From Gammaproteobacteria bacterium (GTDB lineage Bacteria > Pseudomonadota > Gammaproteobacteria > Steroidobacterales > Steroidobacteraceae), in contig JANYLH010000004.1 in assembly GCA_025357915.1 (NCBI GenBank), forward strand, positions 62,001 through 126,000: 64,000 nucleotides of DNA. Reading direction: 5' to 3'. The translations under genes and the position numbers were made by a program. The first letter of the stretch is position 1; the number at the start of each line of letters is the position of its first letter. The notes beneath the pieces were generated by a model that saw only the letters and a list, made by a program, of their open reading frames with translations, was not told the origin of the DNA and made no database searches. Shown here piece by piece: positions 57,440 to 64,000 of this stretch.

Positions 57440-58488
57440 TGCTCGCGCCGCAGCGCGTCGAGCAGCTCGTCGAGGTCGCCGTTCAAGATCGCGGCGAGCT
57501 TGTAGAGTGTGAGGTTGATGCGATGATCGGTGAGGCGCCCCTGCGGAAAATTGTAGGTACGGATCCGCTCCGAGCGATCGCCGCTCCCCACCTGGAGTTT
57601 GCGCGTGCGGGCCTGGGCGCTGGCGCGTTTTTCCTGCTCGGCCGCCAGCAGCCGCGCCTGCAGCAATGACATGGCGCGCGAGCGGTTCTTGTGCTGCGAG
57701 CGCTCGTCCTGGCATTCGACCACCACGCCGGTCGGGAGGTGCGTGATGCGCACGGCCGAATCCGTCTTGTTGACGTGCTGGCCGCCGGCGCCCGAGGAGC
57801 GATAGGTGTCGATGCGCAGGTCGGCCGGGTTGATCTCGATGCGATCAATCTCCACCAGCTCGGGCAGTATCGCCACCGTGCACGCGGAAGTGTGGATGCG
57901 GCCCTGCGCCTCGGTCGCGGGCACGCGTTGCACGCGGTGCGTGCCGGATTCGAACTTGAGACGCGAGTAGGCGCCGCGGCCGACCACGCGGCAGATCACC
58001 TCGCGGTAGCCGCCGTGTTCGCCGGGACTTTCGCTCAGCAACTCGATCTGCCAGCCGCGAGCCTCGGCGTAGCGGCTGTACATGCGCAGCAGGTCGCCGG
58101 CGAAGATGGCCGCCTCGTCGCCGCCGGTGCCGGCGCGGACTTCCAGGAATATGTTGCCCTCATCGTGCGGGTCCTGCGGCAGCAGCAGGCGCTGCAGAAA
58201 TTCGCTGCGCTCGGCCAGCGCGCTGCGCAGCCGCACCGCCTCTTCCTCGCCGAGCACGCGCATGGCCGGATCGCCGTCGGTGCGCAGCGCCTCAGCCGAG
58301 GCGAGGTCGGCCTCGAGCTGGCAGTATTCCTGCAGGGCCGTCGCGGTCGGCAGGAGCCGTGCGTACTCCATCGACAGCTCGCGGAACTGCTCGCTGTTGC
58401 CGAGCAGCTGCGGGTCGGTGAGCATCCGGCCGACTTCTTCGCAGCGTTCGGCGGACTTTTCCAGTTTCTGGCGGATCGAACCTTTCAT
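57412..58488 (-). CDS. prfA: peptide chain release factor 1
   Basis: Recognises UAA and UAG stop codons and triggers release. The 358-residue protein has the GGQ motif in [20 protein letters not shown] (methylated by PrmC), the anticodon-like tripeptide region within the [20 protein letters not shown] segment, and the N-terminal helical domain. hemA, which lies upstream of prfA in many relatives, is missing; a TPR protein gene begins 17 bases away in the opposite direction. Confidence 0.97.
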   Translation of the reverse strand: MKGSIRQKLEKSAERCEEVGRMLTDPQLLGNSEQFRELSMEYARLLPTATALQEYCQLEADLASAEALRTDGDPAMRVLGEEEAVRLRSALAERSEFLQRLLLPQDPHDEGNIFLEVRAGTGGDEAAIFAGDLLRMYSRYAEARGWQIELLSESPGEHGGYREVICRVVGRGAYSRLKFESGTHRVQRVPATEAQGRIHTSACTVAILPELVEIDRIEINPADLRIDTYRSSGAGGQHVNKTDSAVRITHLPTGVVVECQDERSQHKNRSRAMSLLQARLLAAEQEKRASAQARTRKLQVGSGDRSERIRTYNFPQGRLTDHRINLTLYKLAAILNGDLDELLDALRREHQAEELAAE

Positions 58489-58505
58489 CGCCCTGCTATA
58501 GTCGC

Positions 58506-60230
58506 ATGATCATGCCGCTTTGCCACCGCTCCTCGCCCCGCGCGCCGCGCTACGCGGCCATTGCCGCCGTGCTTGCCGGCGTCCTCGCCCCGCTGCCGGG
58601 TGCCGCCGCGACTGCCGGACGCAGCGACGGCGTGGCAGCCGCGGCCAGCGCCGACGAGGCGCTGCGCAAAGGCGACTGCGGCGCCGCGAGCGGCCTTTAC
58701 CGCCAGGCGTCGCAGGCACTTGAACAACCCGAGCTTGCCGCGCGAGCGAGCGAGGTGGCGCTGGCCTGCGGGCAGTATCCGGCCGCGCATGCCATCGCCG
58801 AGCGCTGGTTGCAATTCGCGCCGGGCGACACGGGCGCCATGCTGGCGCTGACCCAGGCCGAGCTCGGCAGCTACCGTATTGCGGATGCGCGCGGCCACTT
58901 CAAGGAGTTGCTGAAGGGCGCCGGCAAGAAGGCAGCCGAGGCCATCGACGCCGTGGTGCGGCGTGCCGGGAGCGAGCCGGCGCTCGCCATGCTGCGCGAT
59001 CTGGACGCGGCGCCGCTGCGTGGCGCCGAGGCGCAACTCGAACTCGGCGCTCTGGCGCTCGAGGCCTGGGACGCCACGCTGGCGCTGCGATACGCACAGG
59101 GCGCCAGGGCCGCCGGCGCCAGTGCCCCGGCCGCCGCGCTCATCAGCGCGCGGGCGCACGCGATCCTGGGCAACGCCGCCGGGGCCGACGCCGCGGCGCG
59201 GCAGGCAGCGGCGGAGCCGGGCGGGCGCCTCGCGCTGGCGCAGGCGTTGCTGGTGCTGGGCGACGATGCCGGCGCGCAGGCCGAGCTGGATCGGCTGCGC
59301 ACCGATCCGGAGGTGGGCGGCGCGGCTGCGTGGCTGCTGGCGCAGTTCGCTCTTGAAAGGGGCGATTACGCGGTGGCCGAGCAGCGCTGCCTCACGCTGA
59401 TCAATGATCCGAACTCCGCGCCGCTTGCCGTTTACTACCTCGGTTTGATCGCCGAGCGCCGGGGTGACGATACCGCCGCGGCACGCGACTACGCGCTCCT
59501 CGCGGGCACCGGCTTCGAACCGCAGGGACGGCGGCGCGCCGCCGGCATCCTCTACCGGCAGGGCGAGCGCGACGCCGCCGTGCGCGTCCTCAACGCCGCG
59601 CGCGACGCCGAACCGGACGAGCGTATCCAGAGCGAACTGGCCGCGGCGGACCTGCTGTCGGAAGCGGGCGCCGATGACGAGGCCCTGAGCCGCATAGACA
59701 GCGCGTTGCGACGCTCGCCCGGCAACCCCGGAATCGCCTACCAGCGCGCCGTGCTGCTCGAGCGCGCGGGTCGCGTTGATGCGGCGCTCGCTGCCCTGGA
59801 AGGCCTGCACCGCGAACGGCCGCTCGACGTCGGCGTCACCAATGCGCTCGGTTACACGCTGGCCGATCACAAGCGCGATCTGCCGCGGGCCGAGCAGCTG
59901 ATCCGGGCGGCGCTGGCCGCGCAGCCCGACAATCCCGCGCTCCTCGACAGCCTCGGCTGGGTGCTGCACCGGCGCGGACAGAGCGCCGCGGCACTCACGC
60001 CGCTGGCGCGCGCCTACCGCTTGCTGCACGACGGCGACATCGGCGCCCATTGGGGCGAGGCGCTCTGGGCTGCTGGCCAGAAGCCCGCGGCGCGCGCCGC
60101 CTGGCAGCAGGCGCTGGACGCCGCTCCCGACAACAAACTCCTGGCCGCGACGGTGAAGCGTTACGCGCCGACGCTCAAGGCGCCCAAGCCCCCGCCGGCG
60201 CTCGAGCCGGCGCCGCGTACCTCCATCTAG
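58506..60230 (+). CDS. periplasmic tetratricopeptide-repeat protein
   Basis: A 574-residue protein with a probable signal peptide ([20 protein letters not shown]) and TPR-like helical repeats throughout, for example [20 protein letters not shown] and [20 protein letters not shown]. It occupies the place upstream of lolB where Pseudomonas also has a TPR protein gene. Function is unknown; a scaffold for envelope assembly is plausible. ATGs at 58506 and 58512 are both possible. A TATAGT (58497-58502) just upstream would put the transcription start very near these codons. Confidence 0.8.
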   Translation: MIMPLCHRSSPRAPRYAAIAAVLAGVLAPLPGAAATAGRSDGVAAAASADEALRKGDCGAASGLYRQASQALEQPELAARASEVALACGQYPAAHAIAERWLQFAPGDTGAMLALTQAELGSYRIADARGHFKELLKGAGKKAAEAIDAVVRRAGSEPALAMLRDLDAAPLRGAEAQLELGALALEAWDATLALRYAQGARAAGASAPAAALISARAHAILGNAAGADAAARQAAAEPGGRLALAQALLVLGDDAGAQAELDRLRTDPEVGGAAAWLLAQFALERGDYAVAEQRCLTLINDPNSAPLAVYYLGLIAERRGDDTAAARDYALLAGTGFEPQGRRRAAGILYRQGERDAAVRVLNAARDAEPDERIQSELAAADLLSEAGADDEALSRIDSALRRSPGNPGIAYQRAVLLERAGRVDAALAALEGLHRERPLDVGVTNALGYTLADHKRDLPRAEQLIRAALAAQPDNPALLDSLGWVLHRRGQSAAALTPLARAYRLLHDGDIGAHWGEALWAAGQKPAARAAWQQALDAAPDNKLLAATVKRYAPTLKAPKPPPALEPAPRTSI

Positions 60231-60245
60231 GCGGTCAACGGAGCC

Positions 60246-60827
60246 ATGCGCGCGTTACTGGCCTGGTCCGCGCTGCTCACCCTGACGGCATGCCAATCCC
60301 TGCCGCCGATCCCGGCCACGGCGTGGCCTGTGCGCCGGGCTGCGCTACAGGGCATTGAAAGCTACGCCTTCAATGGCCAGCTCGCGGCAGCGACCGCCAG
60401 CGAGGGGTTCAGCGCGTCGCTCCGCTGGCGGCAGCAGGGCGCAGCGAGCGATCTGTTGCTGCGTGCGCCGCTCGGCGTGGGTGGCGCGCACGTGCGTTTT
60501 GACGGTGAGCTGCTGGGGGTGAGCGCGAGCGACGGCTCGGAGCTGCAAGGCGCGGCGGCGCGCTCCGAACTGGTGCGGCTGCTGGGCTTCGAGCCACCGC
60601 TTTCGAGCCTGCGTTACTGGCTGCTGGGCGTGCCCGATCCGGCGACACCGGGCGCGATCGAGGCCTTCGATGCTGCGCAACGCCTGTCGCAGCTCCGGCA
60701 GGACGGGTGGCAGGTCGACTACAGTGAATACCTGCGCAGCGCCGGGCAGTGGCTGCCACGGCGCCTGGTGCTGCAGCGCGGCGCCCTGAAGCTGAAACTG
60801 CGGGTGTCGAACTGGCAGCTGCCATGA
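60246..60827 (+). CDS. lolB: outer-membrane lipoprotein receptor LolB
   Basis: Accepts lipoproteins from LolA and inserts them in the outer membrane. The 193-residue precursor has a short signal peptide with lipobox LTAC (residues about 13-16) and the half-barrel fold with FNGQLAAATASEGFSASLRW, YWLLGVPDPATPGAIEAFDA and WQVDYSEYLRSAGQWLPRRL. The start is 15 bases after the TPR gene, and the stop overlaps ispE as ATGA. Confidence 0.94.
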   Translation: MRALLAWSALLTLTACQSLPPIPATAWPVRRAALQGIESYAFNGQLAAATASEGFSASLRWRQQGAASDLLLRAPLGVGGAHVRFDGELLGVSASDGSELQGAAARSELVRLLGFEPPLSSLRYWLLGVPDPATPGAIEAFDAAQRLSQLRQDGWQVDYSEYLRSAGQWLPRRLVLQRGALKLKLRVSNWQLP

Positions 60828-61690
60828 GCGCGCGCGCCCAGCCCGACGATGACAGCCTCCATTGGTGGCCGGCGCCAGCAAAACTCAACCTGTTCCTGCA
60901 CGTCACCGGCCGCCGCGCCGATGGTTTCCATAATCTCCAGACCCTGTTCCAGCTGCTGGACTGGGGCGACGACATCGGCCTGCAATCCAGCGATGACGGG
61001 CGCATCGAACGCCTCGCCGGACCGGCGGCCATCGCACCGGAGGACGATCTTGCGGTCCGCGCTGCAAGGGCGCTGCAAGAGGCCACGGGGACCCGGCGCG
61101 GGGCGCGCATCCGGGTGCGCAAACGCATCCCGCTGGGCGGGGGCCTGGGCGGTGGCAGCTCGGACGCCGCCACGGTGCTGCGGGTGCTCAACCACCTCTG
61201 GGGCACGGGACTTGGGCTCGCCGAGCTCGCCAGCCTGGGCCTCGATTTGGGTTCGGACGTGCCGGTTTTCGTCTACGGTTCATCAGCTTGGGCGGAGGGG
61301 AGGGGCGAGGAACTGATGCCGTTCCCCATCCCTCCGGCCTGGTACCTGATCGTCCACCCGGGGGTCGCAGCCGGCACGGCCAGCATATTCCAGGCCCCTG
61401 AATTGACACGAAATTCCCCCCTCATCACAATACGCGCCTTTTCGCCAGCCCAGTCCCGCAACGATTGCGAACCTGTGGTGCGCTCGCGCTACCCGGAAGT
61501 CGCGGCGGCGCTCGACTGGTTGGGTCCTGCGTCACGGCTGAGCGGCACGGGCTCATGCGTGTTCGCCGCGTTCGACAACGCGGCCGCGGCAGAGCGCGTC
61601 GCGGCGCGGGTGCCGGACGAGTGGACGAGTTTCGTGGCGCGCGGCGTAAATCGATCGCCGCTGGATGCCGCGTTGGCGATAATCACCTGA
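60824..61690 (+). CDS. ispE: 4-diphosphocytidyl-2-C-methyl-D-erythritol kinase
   Basis: GHMP kinase of the MEP isoprenoid pathway. The 288-residue protein has WWPAPAKLNLFLHVTGRRAD, the ATP-binding glycine loop RIPLGGGLGGGSSDAATVLR, and the third GHMP motif LSGTGSCVFAAF. The ATG at 60824 overlaps the lolB stop. tRNA-Gln follows after 14 bases, so the tRNA may be processed from the same transcript. Confidence 0.96.
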   Translation: MSARAQPDDDSLHWWPAPAKLNLFLHVTGRRADGFHNLQTLFQLLDWGDDIGLQSSDDGRIERLAGPAAIAPEDDLAVRAARALQEATGTRRGARIRVRKRIPLGGGLGGGSSDAATVLRVLNHLWGTGLGLAELASLGLDLGSDVPVFVYGSSAWAEGRGEELMPFPIPPAWYLIVHPGVAAGTASIFQAPELTRNSPLITIRAFSPAQSRNDCEPVVRSRYPEVAAALDWLGPASRLSGTGSCVFAAFDNAAAAERVAARVPDEWTSFVARGVNRSPLDAALAIIT

Positions 61691-61704
61691 GGTGAGCGGT
61701 TTGA

Positions 61705-61779
61705 TGGGGTGTCGCCAAGTGGTAAGGCAGCGGGTTTTGATCCCGCCATTCGTAGGTTCGAATCCTGCCACCCCAGCCA
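61705..61779 (+). tRNA. tRNA-Gln (anticodon UUG)
   Basis: A 75-nucleotide cloverleaf including an encoded CCA end. Acceptor stem TGGGGTG pairs with CACCCCA, discriminator G. The D arm contains AGTGGTAAGGC, the anticodon arm is GCGGG-TTTTGAT-CCCGC with anticodon TTG at 61737-61739, and the T arm is GTAGG-TTCGAAT-CCTGC. The position between ispE and prs is shared with Pseudomonas. Confidence 0.97.
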
Positions 61780-61806
61780 GTCTAGATATCGAGGGATGAG
61801 CCAAGA

Positions 61807-62760
61807 GTGGATTCGCAGTCGATCACGCTGTTCACGGGCAACGCCAATCCGGCGCTGGCCAATGATATTGCCCGGCACCTGATGGTGCCCATGGGCCGCG
61901 CTTCGGTCACGCGTTTCAGCGACGGCGAAGTGAACCTTGAGCTCATGGAAAACGTCCGCGGGCGCGACGTATTCCTGCTGCAATCGACTTGTCCGCCGGT
62001 GAATGAAAACCTGATGGAGCTGCTGGTGATGGCTGATGCCTGCCGCCGCGCCTCGGCCGGCAGCATCACCGCGGTGATCCCGTATTTCGGCTACGCGCGC
62101 CAGGACCGGCGGCCGCGCGCCACGCGCGCTGCGATCACCGCCAAGCTGGTGGCCGACATGATCTGCGGCGCCGGCGTCGAACGCGTACTGACGCTCGACC
62201 TGCACGCCGAGCAGATCCAGGGGTTCTTCGGCATCCCGGTCGACAACGTGTTCGGCTCGCCGGTGCTGCTGGGCGACGTGTGGCGCAAGGCCTATCCGAA
62301 GCTGATCGTGGTCTCGCCCGACGTTGGCGGTGTGGTGCGTGCGCGCGCTTTTGCCAAGCGACTCGACGACGCGGACCTCGCCATCATCGACAAGCGCCGC
62401 CCGCGGGCCAACGAATCGAAGGTGATGAACATCATCGGTGAGGTGGCCGGCAAAAGCTGCGTGCTGATCGACGACATGGTCGACACCGCCGGCACGCTGT
62501 GCCTCGCGGCGCAGGCGCTCAAGGACGAAGGCGCGGAGCGCGTGGTCGCCTACATTACCCACGCGGTGCTGTCGGGCGGCGCGGTCGAACGCATCGCGAA
62601 GTCGGCGCTCGACGAGCTGGTGGTCACGGATACGATTCCGCTGTCCGCGGCCGCGCAGCAGTGCGGCACGATCCGCCAGCTGTCGGTCGCGGCGCTGCTC
62701 GCGGAGACCATCCGCCGCATCCGCGACGAGGAATCGGTCAGTTCGCTCTATATCGACTGA
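61807..62760 (+). CDS. prs: ribose-phosphate pyrophosphokinase
   Basis: Makes PRPP from ribose 5-phosphate and ATP for nucleotide, histidine, tryptophan and NAD synthesis. The 317-residue protein starts with GTG at 61807, giving the family opening [20 protein letters not shown]. It has [20 protein letters not shown], the catalytic flexible-loop region [14 protein letters not shown], and the PRPP-binding [17 protein letters not shown]. All motifs are intact. Confidence 0.96.
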   Translation: MDSQSITLFTGNANPALANDIARHLMVPMGRASVTRFSDGEVNLELMENVRGRDVFLLQSTCPPVNENLMELLVMADACRRASAGSITAVIPYFGYARQDRRPRATRAAITAKLVADMICGAGVERVLTLDLHAEQIQGFFGIPVDNVFGSPVLLGDVWRKAYPKLIVVSPDVGGVVRARAFAKRLDDADLAIIDKRRPRANESKVMNIIGEVAGKSCVLIDDMVDTAGTLCLAAQALKDEGAERVVAYITHAVLSGGAVERIAKSALDELVVTDTIPLSAAAQQCGTIRQLSVAALLAETIRRIRDEESVSSLYID

Positions 62761-62775
62761 GCGGAGCAGTTTTTT
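62742..62775 (+). terminator. possible intrinsic terminator at the end of prs
   Basis: TTCGCTC (62742-62748) pairs with GAGCGGA (62759-62765) with one G-U, closing a 10-base loop. Four bases later is a run of six T (62770-62775). The stem overlaps the last prs codons and the spacing to the T-run is loose, so the call is tentative. Partial readthrough into rplY is likely. Confidence 0.3.
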
Positions 62776-62780
62776 CTGGT

Positions 62781-62808
62781 GGGCTGGCACTGGTCGCGGT
62801 GCTGGCCC
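62781..62808 (+). promoter_or_regulatory. leader hairpin upstream of rplY
   Basis: GGGCTGGCAC (62781-62790) pairs over ten positions with GTGCTGGCCC (62799-62808), two pairs being G-U, with an 8-base loop. It ends 27 bases before the rplY ATG, leaving the AAGGAG ribosome binding site free. rplY of E. coli is known to be autogenously controlled; whether this stem is the L25 target here is inference. Confidence 0.4.
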
Positions 62809-62835
62809 GTGTTGTCAACGTCAAGGAGCATTTCA

Positions 62836-63573
62836 ATGCGTATTGCTTTCGAACTCAGCGCGGAACCGCGGAATGATCAGGGCAAGGGTGCGAGCCGCCG
62901 CCTGCGTCATTCCGGCAAGGTTCCCGCCATTCTCTACGGCGCTCACGCGGAGCCGACCCGGCTCTCGCTCGAGCATCACAAACTGCTGGCTTTGGTGGCG
63001 GATGAGAAATTTTACTCATCGATCATCAGCGTCAGCGTCGGCGCTCAGAAGCAGCCGGTCATCGTCAAGGACGTGCAGATGCACCCGGCGCGCAACGCCG
63101 TCGTGCACGTCGACCTGCAGCGCGTCCTCGAGAACGAGAAGATCCGCCTGCACCTGCCGATTCACTTCAAGGGCGAAGCCGCGGCTCCGGGCATCAAGAC
63201 CCAGGGCGGCGTGGTATCGCACCACATGGCCGACATGGAAGTGGTCTGCCTGCCCAAGGACCTGCCCGAGTACATCGAGCTCGACCTGTCGGGCATGAAC
63301 CTCAACGATTCGCTGTACCTGAGCGACGTCAAGGTGCCCGCGGGCGTGACCATCTCGGCGCTTGCGCACGGCGCCAACCCGCCGGTGGTCTCGATCCATG
63401 CGCCGCGCGTCGCCGAACCGGAGCCGACTGCCGAAGCCGCCGCCACACCCGCCGAGGGCGCCGTGGCTGCTGCTCCTGCCGAGGGCGCCGCCGCTGCGGC
63501 TCCTGGCGCGAAGAAGGAGGAAGGCAAGAAGGAAGAGGGCAAGGACGCGAAGAAGGAGGGCGGGAAGAAGTAA
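62836..63573 (+). CDS. rplY: 50S ribosomal protein L25/Ctc family, long form
   Basis: 5S rRNA-binding ribosomal protein with the C-terminal TL5/CTC domain. The 245-residue product begins AFELSAEPRNDQGKGASRRL and has KVPAILYGAHAEPTRLSLEH (5S-binding domain). The beta domain has NLNDSLYLSDVKVPAGVTIS. The last 60 residues are a low-complexity Ala/Pro/Glu then Lys/Glu/Gly tail (KKEEGKKEEGKDAKKEGGKK), longer than usual. The ATG at 62836 follows AAGGAG. Confidence 0.95.
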   Translation: MRIAFELSAEPRNDQGKGASRRLRHSGKVPAILYGAHAEPTRLSLEHHKLLALVADEKFYSSIISVSVGAQKQPVIVKDVQMHPARNAVVHVDLQRVLENEKIRLHLPIHFKGEAAAPGIKTQGGVVSHHMADMEVVCLPKDLPEYIELDLSGMNLNDSLYLSDVKVPAGVTISALAHGANPPVVSIHAPRVAEPEPTAEAAATPAEGAVAAAPAEGAAAAAPGAKKEEGKKEEGKDAKKEGGKK

Positions 63574-63623
63574 CCGCCCGACGGCATGTGTGCGCCACTA
63601 CTGTGAGGCAGCGCGTCGTCACG

Positions 63624-63719
63624 CGGCATCATTCGCTGTCGGGAACGCCGTGAACCCGTCCATGGGGGCTCCGGCCGCGACATCCGTGTCGCGGACGGTC
63701 CCGACAGCGAATGATGCCG
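63624..63719. repeat. nested palindromic intergenic repeat element
   Basis: A perfect 21-base inverted repeat (arms 63624-63644 and 63699-63719, beginning CGGCATCATTCGCTG) encloses 54 bases. These contain a second perfect stem, CCGCGACA-TCCG-TGTCGCGG (63675-63694), whose TCCG loop is of the stable UNCG type. The enclosed GTGAACCCGTCCATGGGGGC resembles, from memory, intergenic repeats found in many copies in some gammaproteobacteria. Only one copy is in this window. No T-run follows, so it is not a classical terminator. Confidence 0.75.
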
Positions 63720-63810
63720 TGCGCCGACGCGCCGACTCACGGTCTGGGCCAGGCGCTACATTTATTGCGCGCTTGCTGCTTGCCCGCGGTGCGAATGGTG
63801 GTGGGCTCCT

Positions 63811-64000
63811 GTGACGGGACTTCCCCTGAAACTGGTCGTGGGGCTGGGAAATCCCGGGGCGGAGTACGCGCGCACCCGCCACAACGCCGGCTTCTGGTAC
63901 GTCGACGAACTGGCGCGCGCCGGGGGCGGCAACTGGCGGCGCGAGTCGCGCTACCAGTGCGAGCTCGCGCGCGTGAGCGTGGCCGGCCATGAGCTGTGGC
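63811..64000 (+). CDS. pth: peptidyl-tRNA hydrolase, 5' part only
   Basis: Recycles peptidyl-tRNA released by stalled ribosomes. Only the first 63 residues are in the window. [20 protein letters not shown] is the family N-terminal signature, with the conserved asparagine and the catalytic histidine in [13 protein letters not shown]. The start is GTG at 63811. Position after rplY matches the usual rplY-pth order. The gene runs off the right edge. Confidence 0.95.
   Translation, partial: MTGLPLKLVVGLGNPGAEYARTRHNAGFWYVDELARAGGGNWRRESRYQCELARVSVAGHELW

Noticed and set aside
62770-62808. T6 run plus the 62781-62808 hairpin as a terminator
   Set aside because: The T-run precedes the stem on the plus strand and would be an A-run on the minus strand, so that pair cannot be an intrinsic terminator; only the earlier stem at 62742-62765 could use this T-run.
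63362-63814. 150-residue plus-strand frame over the rplY tail and the palindromic repeat
   Set aside because: It is the wrong frame of rplY followed by the repeat element; the MNPSMGAPAATSV-type peptide is produced by the repeat itself, not a gene.

Overview
The window is dense, GC-rich chromosomal DNA, almost certainly from a gammaproteobacterium. The evidence is gene order: lptD-surA-pdxA-rsmA-apaG-apaH facing amgK-murU, mreBCD facing gatCAB, lolB-ispE-tRNA-Gln-prs-rplY-pth, and aceA-aceK. High GC, frequent GTG/TTG starts, a kynurenine cassette and traces of a TonB-receptor/glycosidase locus would suit a Steroidobacteraceae, Nevskiales or Xanthomonadales-like organism. That placement is inference; no rRNA is present. 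I see no prophage, intact insertion sequence or CRISPR array.

Layout. 0-5 kb: glyoxylate shunt (aceA, aceK) divergent from an XRE/RamB-like regulator, with a palindrome abutting the regulator's start. 5-9.6 kb: two small unknown genes, then on the minus strand a thioredoxin-fold YyaL/DUF255 protein followed by a cobalt-type nitrile hydratase (alpha, beta, accessory) with overlapping genes. 9.6-17.3 kb (plus): rlmI, lgt, thyA, a SET-domain protein, kup, folA and a second, very similar kup. 17.4-20.9 kb (minus): formamidase, kynureninase and kynurenine monooxygenase. 21.0-22.5 kb: a lipoprotein gene, then a small gene graveyard (GntR regulator without its DNA-binding helices, glycosidase head, TonB-receptor tail). 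22.5-29.5 kb (minus): lptD-surA-pdxA-rsmA-usp-apaG-apaH. 29.6-33.0 kb (plus): amgK, murU, lipA, lipB.

33.1-37.9 kb (plus) is the main accessory region: a secreted protein of unknown function, a di-haem cytochrome c peroxidase and a membrane-anchored CadC/TolB/TPR regulator. It sits between lipBA and ybeD, which are neighbours in many relatives. 37.9-47.9 kb (minus) is one long cell-wall elongation cluster: mreB-mreC-mreD-mrdA-rodA-mltB-rlpA-dacC-dat, then ybeD. 48.0-53.0 kb (plus): gatCAB, hslO and a short-chain dehydrogenase. 53.0-58.5 kb is mostly minus: queuosine precursor transporter, DUF4197, mtgA, ppiB, prmC and prfA, with one inverted membrane-protein gene between prmC and prfA. 58.5-64 kb (plus): TPR protein, lolB, ispE, tRNA-Gln(UUG), prs, rplY and the start of pth.

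Most genes are translationally coupled by ATGA, TGATG, GTGA or TTGA overlaps. The least explained parts are the nitrile hydratase/thioredoxin operon, the thyA-coupled SET protein, the peroxidase/sensor island, the decayed carbohydrate locus and a nested palindromic repeat between rplY and pth. I found no convincing wholly new multigene system; the peroxidase/sensor island and the nitrile hydratase operon are the best candidates for follow-up.
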